Assembly: GCF_900177615.1 (NCBI RefSeq)
Contig: NZ_FXAP01000001.1
Location: forward strand, 688,825-752,824
Length of the DNA: 64,000 nucleotides
Direction: 5' to 3'
Source: Plantibacter flavus
Lineage (GTDB): Bacteria; Actinomycetota; Actinomycetes; Actinomycetales; Microbacteriaceae
The notes beneath the pieces are model-generated. The model did not search any database and had not been told where the DNA came from. It worked only from the letters and a program-made list of their open reading frames with translations. The position numbers and the translations under genes were made by a program. Positions 1 through 7,743 of the stretch are shown one piece after another (position 1 is the stretch's first letter; every line of letters starts with the position of its first letter).

Positions 1-362
1 ACATGGGTGCGTCCTTCGCGCCGAACCACAAGGGCATGCCGATCATCCCGGCCGACATGAAGCTCGACTTCCTCCGCAAGCAGGTGCTGACCTCGCGCAA
101 CGTCCGCGGCTTCGGCATGGCCACCTTCATGGGCGGCCTGAATTACCAGATCGAGCACCACCTGTTCCCGAGCATGCCTCGCCCGGCTCTGGCCCGCGCT
201 CGCGTCATCGTGCGGGAGCACTGCGAGACCCAGCAGGTGCCGTACACCGAGACGACCCTGCTGCAGTCCTACGCCATCGTCATCGAGTACCTCAACCGGG
301 TCGGCCTCTCAGCACGCGACCCGTTCGACTGCCCGGCGGCGGCGAACTTCCGCCGCCGGTAG
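1..362 (+). CDS. Fatty-acid desaturase, C-terminal fragment
   Basis: The frame is open at the left edge, so only the last ~120 residues are present; an internal ATG at 3 is not the real start. The segment carries NYQIEHHLFPSMPR, the third histidine box in its Q-x-x-H-H form, typical of membrane di-iron acyl-lipid (front-end type) desaturases, which introduce double bonds into membrane fatty acids. The family has two more histidine boxes and four membrane spans upstream, outside the window. The gene ends 10 nt before the stop of the convergent MBL-fold gene. The family is clear; substrate and double-bond position cannot be read from this fragment. Confidence 0.85.
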   Translation, partial: MGASFAPNHKGMPIIPADMKLDFLRKQVLTSRNVRGFGMATFMGGLNYQIEHHLFPSMPRPALARARVIVREHCETQQVPYTETTLLQSYAIVIEYLNRVGLSARDPFDCPAAANFRRR

Positions 363-372
363 TCGACCGGTC

Positions 373-1011
373 TCAGACCTCGAGCGTGTCGAGCGGGGCG
401 AGCGGGTAGTAGGTCCCGCCGCCCTGTTCGGTCGCCCACTGCAGGCGGTCGTGCGACATGCTCTGTCCCGGCCCTGAGAGCACCATCTCGTGCGTCCCGA
501 ACGCACGCTTCGGCGCGACGGCGGTGACGAAGTCCATGCCCTCGGAGATCTTCATCCACGGTGCACCCGCCGGCGCGGCCAGGAGGTCGACGTCGACCCC
601 CTCGGGGACGGCGAAGGAATCGCCGGGGTAGTACACGAGGTCGTTGATGAGGACGCCGACGTTGTCGATCACCGGGATCGACGAATGGATGACCGCGTGG
701 GTCCCGCCGAAGAAGCGGAGCGTGAACGGCCCGGCCTCGACGACGTCTCCCGGGGCGACGACGGTGATGTCGTAGCCATCCGCGGCGGCGGCGACACCGG
801 CCGGTCCGTAGAGGACTGCCTCCGGGCTCGCGGCGAGGATGCGGTCGAGGTGCTCCGCGGTCCAGTGGTCGGGGTGCAGGTGCGTGATCAGGACCGCCGC
901 GGTGTGCTCCACATCGGCGATCGGGGACGTGAATGCACCCGGGTCGACGATCAGCTTGGTGCCGTCCGTCTCGAGGAGGAATGCTGCATGTTCGAACTTC
1001 GTGAGTCTCAT
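373..1011 (-). CDS. MBL-fold metal-dependent hydrolase
   Basis: This 212-aa protein has the metallo-beta-lactamase signature LITHLHPDHW near residue 42 (HxHxDH, the dinuclear metal site). The N-terminal line MRLTKFEHAAFLLETDG and the later FGGTHAVIH, YYPGDSF and FGTHE elements resemble the UlaG-like branch (beta-lactamase superfamily domain 2). No signal peptide or membrane segment is visible, so it should be cytoplasmic. The substrate is unknown. It is transcribed divergently from the lipid kinase gene, with 83 bp between the starts. The family is secure; the reaction is not. Confidence 0.85.
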   Translation of the reverse strand: MRLTKFEHAAFLLETDGTKLIVDPGAFTSPIADVEHTAAVLITHLHPDHWTAEHLDRILAASPEAVLYGPAGVAAAADGYDITVVAPGDVVEAGPFTLRFFGGTHAVIHSSIPVIDNVGVLINDLVYYPGDSFAVPEGVDVDLLAAPAGAPWMKISEGMDFVTAVAPKRAFGTHEMVLSGPGQSMSHDRLQWATEQGGGTYYPLAPLDTLEV

Positions 1012-1094
1012 AGGACGAGTGAATACCGTGGGAGCGCCGGGGGCAACCCGGTCGTCCGGGTGTCCACCCGCCGTGGGCCTGTCAGAATCGGCAG

Positions 1095-1997
1095 GTGACC
1101 ACGCAGCCCCGACGCATCGGCGTCGCCATCAACCCGACCGCGTCGTTCGGCTCGACCCGAGCCGTGGGCCCGATGGTGCTCGACGCCCTCGAGCAAGCCG
1201 GGCACCGCGCCGTCCGCCTGCAGGAGCAGACCGTCGGGCAGCTCCGGAGTGCGGTGCAGACTGCGATCGAGGCCGGGTTGGACGCGCTCGTCGTCGTCGG
1301 TGGCGACGGCATGGTGAGTCTGGCCGTCGAGGCGGTACGCGACTCGGGCCTGCCGTTCGGCGTGGTCCCGTCCGGTACGGGCAACGACATCGCCAGGGGA
1401 CTCGGTATCCCGCTGGGGGACCCCACAGCCGCGATCGCGTCCCTGCTCCGTGCACTCGAGGGCGAGCCGCGCGTGATCGACGCCGGCACGGTGACGGACG
1501 GCGAGCGGACGACCTGGTTCGTCGGTGCGGTGTCCGCAGGCTTCGACGCCCTCGTCAACGAACGGGCGAACCGCATGCGACGGCCGCGCGGGCGCAGTCG
1601 GTACACGATCGCGATCCTCCGTGAGCTCCTCGCCCTCCGCGCACGTCGATACGAGCTGACCGTGGACGGGGCGCCGGAGACGGTCGACGCCGTCCTCCTC
1701 GCCGTCGCGAACAACACCTCGATCGGTGGCGGCATGCTCATCGCGCCGCAGGCGGACCTCGCCGACGGCCGATTCGACCTCTTCGTCGTCGCACCCGTGT
1801 CACGGTTCCGGTTCCTCCGGCTGTTCCCCAAGGTCTTCTCGGGTGCCCACACGGATCTCGACATCGTGCGACTGTCGCGGGTCCGTTCGGTCTCGATCGC
1901 CGCGGACGGTATCACCGCCTATGCCGACGGGGAGCGGATCGGTCCGCTGCCGGTCACGATCGACGTTGTCCCCGGTGCCCTCCGCGTGCTCGCCTGA
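1095..1997 (+). CDS. Diacylglycerol/lipid kinase family protein
   Basis: This 300-aa protein has the DAGK catalytic-domain signature VVGGDGMVSLAVEAV near residue 74, followed by PFGVVPSGTGNDIARGLG, the nucleotide-binding GGDG and SGTGND motifs of diacylglycerol, ceramide and sphingosine kinases. It probably phosphorylates diacylglycerol or a related lipid at the membrane. The C-terminal half fits the YegS/DAGK beta-sandwich domain. The start is GTG at 1095; a CAGAAT box at 1083-1088 lies only 6 nt upstream and there is no Shine-Dalgarno sequence, suggesting a leaderless mRNA. Overlapping frames on both strands are shadows. Confidence 0.88.
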   Translation: MTTQPRRIGVAINPTASFGSTRAVGPMVLDALEQAGHRAVRLQEQTVGQLRSAVQTAIEAGLDALVVVGGDGMVSLAVEAVRDSGLPFGVVPSGTGNDIARGLGIPLGDPTAAIASLLRALEGEPRVIDAGTVTDGERTTWFVGAVSAGFDALVNERANRMRRPRGRSRYTIAILRELLALRARRYELTVDGAPETVDAVLLAVANNTSIGGGMLIAPQADLADGRFDLFVVAPVSRFRFLRLFPKVFSGAHTDLDIVRLSRVRSVSIAADGITAYADGERIGPLPVTIDVVPGALRVLA

Positions 1998-2060
1998 GCC
2001 TGTCCGCCCGACCGCGGCCACCGCGCGACACGCCCGTCGGATGCCGCTGGTGGCCTCGAT

Positions 2061-2089
2061 TTGTACGGCTCGAAATCGTATGGCATACT
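2061..2089 (+). promoter_or_regulatory. Promoter of tRNA-Glu
   Basis: A TTGTAC -35-like element (2061-2066), a 17-nt spacer and a CATACT -10-like element (2084-2089) lie 16 nt before the mature 5' end of the tRNA. Transcription would start near 2096, leaving a short 5' leader. This is one of the few places in the window with a recognisable -35 box at standard spacing. Confidence 0.6.
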
Positions 2090-2105
2090 CATATCCGTTG
2101 CTTAC

Positions 2106-2178
2106 GGCCCCATCGTTTAGCGGCCTAGGACACCGCCCTCTCACGGCGGCAGCACGGGTTCAAATCCCGTTGGGGTCA
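2106..2178 (+). tRNA. tRNA-Glu (anticodon CUC)
   Basis: The sequence folds as a complete 73-nt tRNA. The 7-bp acceptor stem pairs GGCCCCA with TGGGGTC (one G-U pair). The anticodon stem is CCGCC/GGCGG around the loop CUCUCAC, which places CUC at positions 34-36 (reads GAG, Glu). The T arm is ACGGG-TTCAAAT-CCCGT. The discriminator base is A2178. No CCA is encoded, so it would be added after transcription. Confidence 0.97.
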
Positions 2179-2185
2179 CAACACC

Positions 2186-2232
2186 GAACGAAGCCTCGCT
2201 TTCCTGAATCATCAGGGGGCGAGGCTTCGTTC
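2186..2232 (+). terminator. Hairpin terminator after tRNA-Glu
   Basis: A perfect 14-bp inverted repeat (GAACGAAGCCTCGC at 2186-2199, complement at 2219-2232) with a 19-nt loop starts 7 nt after the tRNA. The downstream sequence is only mildly T-rich (TTCATTT), so it resembles the U-poor terminators common in high-GC actinobacteria. It separates the tRNA from the protease cassette. Confidence 0.75.
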
Positions 2233-2342
2233 ATTTGGCGGCTCGAGCATGCTCCGGGATGTCTACGCAGGCCCTCCGGGATGCGCGGAAGGCAGGGCCC
2301 GCACCGATCTCCCCGAGTGCTGCTGCGTGCTAGCTTGGCCGG

Positions 2343-3398
2343 GTGACCGTGAAGCAGAAGCGCCGCGCTCCGGCGACAGCCGCAGTCCTGATCCTCGCCG
2401 CCCTGCTGACGGGGTGCTCCATCCCGGTGACGGGGGAGCCCGTAGCCGGCGGTGCAGGCCCCGTCGTCGACGTCGCCGGCGGCACCGACGACACCCTGCG
2501 CAAGGACTTCGACGCGAGTCCCCAGGAGGTCAACGACTACTGGACCGACGACAAGTTCGGGGGAGCGACGGCACCGGACCTGAAGCCGGGGCAGGACACG
2601 CTCACGGGCGACCAGGCCACCGGCGTGGTCGTGCACCCGAGTACCGGTGTCGGTCCCGACGTCGATGTCAAGGCCATCGCCCCGACAGCGGCCGGCGACC
2701 CGTACCCGGCGACCGGACTGGCGGCGGCGACGCAGGGACGTCTCTACTTCTCCATCGGCGGCGCCACCTACGTCTGTTCCGCGAGCGTCGTGAACGCACC
2801 GACCATGGACCTCGTCCTGACGGCGGGCCACTGCGTCTGGGACACGTACGGCAAACAGCTCGCCGAGAACATCATCTTCATCCCGGCCGACGCGGCCAAC
2901 GGCCAGACCCAGCCCTACGGGCAGTGGGCCGGGGTCAGCACCTACGTCCCCGACGAGTTCACGAGCGAGGCGACCTCGGACGCCAGCGGTGCGACGAGCG
3001 GTAACGGCTGGGCCTACGACTTCGCCTTCATCCGCCTCGCCCCGAACGCTGCCGGTCAGAAGATCCAGGAGGTGACCGGCGGTCAGGGCATCTCCTTCGG
3101 TACCCCACCTGAGGGCATCACCGTGATCGGCTACCCGTCCGCCGCCCCGTTCGACGGACAGTCGCAGCGCTACTGCGCGAGCCAGGCCGCCACCAAGGGC
3201 TATGCCGGCTACCGGGTCGACTGCCTCATGACCCCGGGTTGCTCGGGCGGCGGCTGGCTCACCCGGCTGGATCCCGCCACCGGCGCCGGGTACGTCACCT
3301 CGGTCACCTCGCGCGGCGACGGTTCCTGGCTCGAAGGCCCCGTCCTCGGACAGCGGGCGCTCACCCTGTACAACGACGCTCTGGCGGAGGGGTCATGA
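2343..3398 (+). CDS. Trypsin-like serine protease, lipoprotein
   Basis: This 351-aa protein begins with a lipoprotein signal: basic N-terminus, hydrophobic core and lipobox LLTGC with Cys25 as lipidation site, so the mature enzyme should sit on the outer face of the membrane. Residues ~130-345 form a chymotrypsin/V8-like domain (S1 superfamily). The triad is visible: His163 in LTAGHCVWD, Asp226 in YDFAFIRL and Ser301 in PGCSGGGW. The start is GTG 2343, with TAGCTT at 2331-2336 only 6 nt upstream and no clear ribosome-binding site. It is the first gene of a three-gene unit; its stop overlaps the next ATG by 4 nt. Natural substrate unknown. Confidence 0.88.
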   Translation: MTVKQKRRAPATAAVLILAALLTGCSIPVTGEPVAGGAGPVVDVAGGTDDTLRKDFDASPQEVNDYWTDDKFGGATAPDLKPGQDTLTGDQATGVVVHPSTGVGPDVDVKAIAPTAAGDPYPATGLAAATQGRLYFSIGGATYVCSASVVNAPTMDLVLTAGHCVWDTYGKQLAENIIFIPADAANGQTQPYGQWAGVSTYVPDEFTSEATSDASGATSGNGWAYDFAFIRLAPNAAGQKIQEVTGGQGISFGTPPEGITVIGYPSAAPFDGQSQRYCASQAATKGYAGYRVDCLMTPGCSGGGWLTRLDPATGAGYVTSVTSRGDGSWLEGPVLGQRALTLYNDALAEGS

Positions 3399-4321
3399 CC
3401 GCCCGCACGAGCATGACGCGACGCCGTCGGCAGATCGGTGTCCTGGCTCTGGCCGGGAGCGCCGCACTCGCCTTGAGCGCCTGCACGACGCCCGGATCGG
3501 CGTTCCCCGACGCCGCCGCCCAGCAGAGCTACATGCAGGATCTCGCCGAGGCGAGGTTCGAGCTGCTGTCGGCCCAGATCGGCCAGGCGCCGGACGTGAT
3601 CGGGTCGGCCTACGTCCACGCCGTCTCGGGAGACCTCGAGTCGCACGAGAACGACTCGGTGGTCCTCTTCGGCGACCCGACCTCGTCGTTCAGCCAGGAC
3701 AAGGGCTCGGCTGACGGCGACACCGTCGACATCTACCATCTGCCGGGTGCCGCATACGACCTCCTCCTGCTCGGCGGGGAACTCAAGGAGCTCGCACCGA
3801 CGGAGTGGGTGGCCGTCCAGACCCAGTACGTCGCCGAGGAGGATGCGGAGGGCTCACTCGGACCCGCCTGCGTCTACCCGGGCATCTCCATCGCCTGCGA
3901 CATCTACACCGCGGTCGAAGCCACGCGGAGCTCCAAGGAAGGCGTCCTCAGCAGTGTCGTCGTCTCGATGCGGAACGACGGCTCCTCGCAGATCTCGACG
4001 AGCGCGAGCCTCGAGAGCGTGTTGGCCGTCGGGACGCTCTTCGACCTCCCGGACGACCTCGTCTCGTCGTTCAGCGAGGATGACCTCGCGACACTCCTGC
4101 CGGTGACGATCTTCCAGAACGCCGAGGGCGGCCTCGTGAAGATGGAGTTGAGCGGGACGGTCGAAAGCGAGACCAAGCTGCAACTGCAGGCCGGCTTCGA
4201 GGTGTCGGGCACGTCGACGCTCGAAGACCTGCCGACGGAACCATCAGGATTCGACGTGACTGCGATCCCGGCGGCCGATCAGGCCGCGTTCTGGGATCGG
4301 ATCGAGGAGTTGAGGAAATGA
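3395..4321 (+). CDS. Putative lipoprotein of unknown function
   Basis: This 308-aa protein has a basic start, a hydrophobic stretch and a lipobox ALSAC (Cys30), so it should be exported and lipid-anchored. The mature part is acidic with no family I recognise; it contains two cysteines in PACVYPGISIACD that could form a disulfide. The ATG at 3395 overlaps the protease stop (ATGA), which decides the start over an open stretch extending upstream to 3239, and the stop overlaps the next start in the same way. Tight coupling suggests it works with the protease and the DUF4333 protein, for example as substrate, inhibitor or adaptor; that is inference. Confidence 0.75.
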   Translation: MTARTSMTRRRRQIGVLALAGSAALALSACTTPGSAFPDAAAQQSYMQDLAEARFELLSAQIGQAPDVIGSAYVHAVSGDLESHENDSVVLFGDPTSSFSQDKGSADGDTVDIYHLPGAAYDLLLLGGELKELAPTEWVAVQTQYVAEEDAEGSLGPACVYPGISIACDIYTAVEATRSSKEGVLSSVVVSMRNDGSSQISTSASLESVLAVGTLFDLPDDLVSSFSEDDLATLLPVTIFQNAEGGLVKMELSGTVESETKLQLQAGFEVSGTSTLEDLPTEPSGFDVTAIPAADQAAFWDRIEELRK

Positions 4322-5439
4322 CCGACGACCAGAAACCCGAGGACCTCGGAAAGCCCCCGGTCGGCGGCCCCCTGCGCCCCGACCAGCAGCCGCCGGGATT
4401 CCCCGACCCGAACGCACCCCGCCTGGAGTTCGGACCGGGAAGCCCGCAGCGTCAGACGCCGTCCCAGAACGGCGCACTACAGAACGGCGCACCGCAGGGT
4501 CAGAACGGACCACCGCAGGGCGTCCCGTCGCAGAACGGCCCGTCTCAGCCGTCCGCGCCTGGTCAGACCGGTGGAGGGCCCCGTCCGCAGGGAGGCGCCC
4601 CAGGGCAGCAGTCCGACGGTTCTGCGCCGCAACCGTCCGCCCAGCCCGGAGCGCCGTTCGCCGGCGCACCCGGCGGGCAGCCGTGGGCGCAGCAGCAGCG
4701 GCCCTCAAACGCTGGTCCGAACCAGCAGCCGCAGCAGCAGGGGCGGCCAGGCGGTCCGGACGGGTTCCGGCCACCGACATCGAATGGTCAGCCAGGTCAC
4801 GCGCCCGGGGTTCTTCAGCAGGGTCAGGCGCCCGGCCAGGCTCCACAGGGACGTCCGCTCGGCGCGCCGCAGGGCCAACCTCAGGGCCAGCCGCAGGGGC
4901 CGCAGGGTCAGCCGCGCTACGGTCAGACACGCCCGACCGGGCCACAGCCCTTCGGCCCGGGACAGGCGCAGCACCCGAACGGCCCGTTCCAGCCAGGTCC
5001 ACAGCAGCATGGATCGCAGTCCGGTCCACAGCAGACCGGTCCGTTCCGTCCCGGCCCCGAGTACGGCGTCGCAGGCCAGCAGGCTGGTGCGAGCCGGAAA
5101 CCCGCGCGCAAGCCGCTCGGGCGCAAGCTCTGGATCGGCGTGCTCGTCGGTGCGGTCGCCGCTTCGCTCATCGCCGTCCCGCTCACCCTCCTCTCGGTCG
5201 GTCGCCTGTTCACGCCGATGCTCGACCGCGGCTCGGTGCAGACCGGCGTGGCCGAGGTGCTCAAGCAGGACTTCGGCCTCGCAGACGTCGAGAAGGTCGA
5301 GTGCCCGAGTGACCAGCCGGCCACGACCGGGACACAGTTCGAGTGCACGTTCTCGTACAACGCGAAGAGCTACCCGGTGGCCGTCGAGGTCATCAACGAC
5401 CAGGGGCAGTACCGCGTCGGGATCGACGCGCCGAAGTAG
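4318..5439 (+). CDS. Q/P/G-rich membrane protein with C-terminal DUF4333 domain
   Basis: This 373-aa protein has three parts. Residues 1 to ~265 are low-complexity and rich in Gln, Pro and Gly, with repeated PQG/GQP units, and are probably disordered and cytoplasmic. A single membrane helix lies near residues 271-300. The last ~75 residues form a small extracytoplasmic domain with two cysteines (VECPSD and FECTFSY), matching DUF4333, common in actinobacterial surface proteins. It is translationally coupled (ATGA) to the preceding lipoprotein. Similar Pro/Gln-rich tails precede many actinobacterial membrane proteins, so the repeat is not by itself functional evidence. Confidence 0.75.
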   Translation: MTDDQKPEDLGKPPVGGPLRPDQQPPGFPDPNAPRLEFGPGSPQRQTPSQNGALQNGAPQGQNGPPQGVPSQNGPSQPSAPGQTGGGPRPQGGAPGQQSDGSAPQPSAQPGAPFAGAPGGQPWAQQQRPSNAGPNQQPQQQGRPGGPDGFRPPTSNGQPGHAPGVLQQGQAPGQAPQGRPLGAPQGQPQGQPQGPQGQPRYGQTRPTGPQPFGPGQAQHPNGPFQPGPQQHGSQSGPQQTGPFRPGPEYGVAGQQAGASRKPARKPLGRKLWIGVLVGAVAASLIAVPLTLLSVGRLFTPMLDRGSVQTGVAEVLKQDFGLADVEKVECPSDQPATTGTQFECTFSYNAKSYPVAVEVINDQGQYRVGIDAPK

Positions 5440-5519
5440 CCGGGGTGTCGGCACCGGTGTCCCCTCGAGCGACGACGGTGCCGACGGCTTCGCCATGGAC
5501 CGGGTGGTACGCTGGGCGA

Positions 5520-5564
5520 ATGTTGTCCGGGCTGCTCCTCCTTCCCAGCCGCGACGAGGCCTAG
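5520..5564 (+). CDS. leuL: Leucine-rich leader peptide (leuL-like)
   Basis: This 14-codon frame encodes M-L-S-G-L-L-L-L-P-S-R-D-E-A and stops at TAG 5562-5564. Five of 14 residues are Leu, four in a row (CTG CTC CTC CTT), 67 nt before leuC. TACGCT at 5508-5513 lies 6 nt before the ATG, which fits a leaderless transcript starting at or near A5520. A strong hairpin begins inside its last codons. This is the layout of a ribosome-mediated transcription attenuator: scarce charged tRNA-Leu would stall the ribosome on the Leu run and change downstream folding. Leader peptides of this kind are known for branched-chain amino-acid genes. Not experimentally shown here. Confidence 0.78.
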   Translation: MLSGLLLLPSRDEA

Positions 5565-5585
5565 TTCCAGGCTCCCTCGTCGCGG
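5549..5585 (+). promoter_or_regulatory. Attenuator hairpin upstream of leuC
   Basis: A perfect 11-bp stem (CCGCGACGAGG at 5549-5559, complement at 5575-5585) can be extended by GCCT/AGGC (5559-5562 with 5569-5572). It overlaps the last codons of the leucine-rich leader peptide and ends 46 nt before leuC. No run of T follows, so termination could be U-independent, or the fold could act on translation. CCTCC at 5537-5541, within the Leu codons, could pair with GGAGG at 5584-5588 as an alternative structure. Confidence 0.65.
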
Positions 5586-5631
5586 AGGTCGCTGACGCCT
5601 GACCACTCATCGTTTGAAGGAATTCCACGAC

Positions 5632-7128
5632 ATGTCGCAGCTGAACGCCGATCCGTCCGTCCCGAGCATTCCCGAGCACCCGCGCACGCTCGCCGAGAAG
5701 GTCTGGGACGACCACCTCGTCGTCAAGGGTGAGGACGGCACGCCCGACCTCATCTACATCGACCTGCACCTCGTCCACGAGGTGACGAGCCCGCAGGCCT
5801 TCGACGGCCTGCGCCTGGCCGACCGGCCGCTGCGTCGCGTCGACCTGACGATCGCGACCGAGGACCACAACACCCCGACGCTCGCGATCGACAAGCCGAT
5901 CGCCGACCTCACGAGCCGCACACAGATCGAGACCCTCCGTCGCAACGCCGCGGAGTTCGGGGTGCGGATCCACTCCCTCGGCGACCTCGACCAGGGGATC
6001 GTGCACGTCGTCGGTCCGCAGCTCGGCCTCACGATGCCCGGGATCACGGTCGTCTGCGGCGACTCGCACACCTCGACCCACGGCGCCTTCGGGGCCATGG
6101 CCTTCGGCATCGGCACCAGCGAGGTCGAGCACGTCATGGCCACGCAGACGCTGCCGTTGAAGCCGTTCAAGACCATGGCGATCACCGTCGAAGGCACGCT
6201 GCGGCCGGGCGTGACCGCGAAGGACATCATCCTCGCCGTCATCGCGAAGATCGGCACCGGCGGCGGGCAGGGCTACGTCCTCGAGTACCGCGGCTCGGCG
6301 ATCCGTGCGCTCTCCATGGAGGGCCGCATGACGATCTGCAACATGTCGATCGAGGCCGGGGCCCGGGCCGGCATGGTCGCCCCGGACCAGATCACCTACG
6401 ACTACCTGCAGGGCCGCCCGCATGCTCCGACCGGAGCCGACTGGGACGAAGCCGTCGCCTACTGGGACACCCTCGCGACCGATGAAGGGGCCGCCTTCGA
6501 CGCCGAGGTCTTCCTCGACGCCGACGCGCTGGAACCCTTCGTCACCTGGGGCACCAACCCCGGCCAGGGCGTCTCGCTGAGCGAGAACGTGCCCGACCCC
6601 GCGGCCATCGCCGACCCGAACGAGCGGTCCGCCGCCGAGCGCGCCCTGGAGTACATGGCGCTCGAAGCCGGCACCCCGATGAAGGAGATCCCGGTGGACG
6701 CGGTCTTCATGGGCTCCTGCACGAACAGCCGCATCGAAGACCTGCGGGCGTTCGCATCCGTCATCGAGGGCCGCACGAAGGCCGAGGGTGTGCGGGTCAT
6801 GGTGGTCCCGGGTTCCGCCCGGGTTCGGATCGAGGCGGAGGCTGAGGGGCTCGACAAGATCATCACCGACTTCGGTGCGGAGTGGCGGTTCGCCGGATGC
6901 TCCATGTGCCTCGGGATGAACCCCGACCAGCTCGCTCCGGGGGAGCGCTGCGCCTCGACGTCGAACCGCAACTTCGAGGGTCGCCAAGGCAAGGGCGGCC
7001 GCACGCACCTCGTCTCGCCGCTCGTCGCGGCGGCGACCGCCATCCGCGGCACGCTCTCCAGCCCGGCCGACCTCGAGGTCGAGCCCGGCAGACACGCCGC
7101 CACCGAGCAGGAAGGCGTGCACGCCTGA
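5632..7128 (+). CDS. leuC: 3-isopropylmalate dehydratase large subunit
   Basis: This 498-aa protein is the aconitase-fold catalytic subunit that converts 2-isopropylmalate to 3-isopropylmalate in leucine synthesis together with LeuD. The [4Fe-4S] ligands are visible as [10 protein letters not shown] and [11 protein letters not shown], and [13 protein letters not shown] is the N-terminal active-site block. I choose ATG 5632 because GAAGGA (5616-5621) is a well-placed ribosome-binding site; the in-frame TTG at 5614 overlaps that site. The stop overlaps the leuD start by 1 nt. The preceding leader peptide and hairpin indicate control by leucine supply. Confidence 0.97.
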   Translation: MSQLNADPSVPSIPEHPRTLAEKVWDDHLVVKGEDGTPDLIYIDLHLVHEVTSPQAFDGLRLADRPLRRVDLTIATEDHNTPTLAIDKPIADLTSRTQIETLRRNAAEFGVRIHSLGDLDQGIVHVVGPQLGLTMPGITVVCGDSHTSTHGAFGAMAFGIGTSEVEHVMATQTLPLKPFKTMAITVEGTLRPGVTAKDIILAVIAKIGTGGGQGYVLEYRGSAIRALSMEGRMTICNMSIEAGARAGMVAPDQITYDYLQGRPHAPTGADWDEAVAYWDTLATDEGAAFDAEVFLDADALEPFVTWGTNPGQGVSLSENVPDPAAIADPNERSAAERALEYMALEAGTPMKEIPVDAVFMGSCTNSRIEDLRAFASVIEGRTKAEGVRVMVVPGSARVRIEAEAEGLDKIITDFGAEWRFAGCSMCLGMNPDQLAPGERCASTSNRNFEGRQGKGGRTHLVSPLVAAATAIRGTLSSPADLEVEPGRHAATEQEGVHA

Positions 7129-7724
7129 TGGACAAGTTCACGACCGTCACCGGCGTCGCCGCTCCGATGCGACGCTCCAACGTCGACACCGACCAGATCA
7201 TCCCCGCCGTCTACCTGAAGCGGGTCACGAAGACCGGCTTCGAGGACGCGCTGTTCGCAGGGTGGCGTCAGGACCCCGATTTCGTCCTGAACCAGCCCGT
7301 CTACCAGGGTGCCAGCATCCTCGTCGCGGGGCACGACTTCGGCACCGGCTCGTCGCGTGAGCACGCCGTGTGGGCCTTGCGCGACTTCGGCTTCAAGGTC
7401 GTCGTGTCGTCCCGCTTCGGCGACATCTTCCGCGGCAACTCCGGGAAGCAGGGTCTCCTCGCCGCCCAGGTCACGGAGGAGGAGCTCGAGCAGCTCTGGG
7501 CTGCGATCGAGGCCGCTCCCGGCTCCGATTCCGTCGTCGACCTCATCGCCCGCACCATCACGGTCGGCGATCTCACGGTTTCGTTCCAGGTCGACGATTA
7601 CACTCGGTGGCGGCTCATCGAAGGACTCGATGACATCGGGCTGACGCTCCGTAGCGAAGAGCAGATCACCGCGTTCGAGGCCCGGCGGCCGAACTGGCTG
7701 CCCCGCACCATTCCCGTCAAGTAG
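7128..7724 (+). CDS. leuD: 3-isopropylmalate dehydratase small subunit
   Basis: This 198-aa protein is the swivelling-domain partner of LeuC. It carries the expected [18 protein letters not shown] near the N-terminus and the substrate-loop signature [11 protein letters not shown] near residue 67. Length matches the family (~200 aa). It begins at ATG 7128, overlapping the leuC stop (TGATG), so the two are co-translated. An upstream in-frame extension from 6882 lies entirely inside leuC and is rejected. Confidence 0.97.
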   Translation: MDKFTTVTGVAAPMRRSNVDTDQIIPAVYLKRVTKTGFEDALFAGWRQDPDFVLNQPVYQGASILVAGHDFGTGSSREHAVWALRDFGFKVVVSSRFGDIFRGNSGKQGLLAAQVTEEELEQLWAAIEAAPGSDSVVDLIARTITVGDLTVSFQVDDYTRWRLIEGLDDIGLTLRSEEQITAFEARRPNWLPRTIPVK

Positions 7725-7743
7725 CAAGGCAGTAGGTACCGGT

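Noticed and set aside
4400-5080. Tandem DNA repeat or mobile element in the Q/P/G-rich region
   Set aside because: Repetition is at the amino-acid level with variable codons and irregular unit length; no DNA repeat boundaries are visible.
5614-5631. TTG 5614 as the leuC start
   Set aside because: The codon overlaps the GAAGGA ribosome-binding site serving ATG 5632, so it cannot be the start.
4705-7122. Very long open frame on the minus strand opposite the DUF4333 gene and leuC
   Set aside because: It has no recognisable domain, covers two unrelated well-supported genes and is rich in Arg, Val, Asp and Gly as expected for an antisense shadow in GC-rich DNA.
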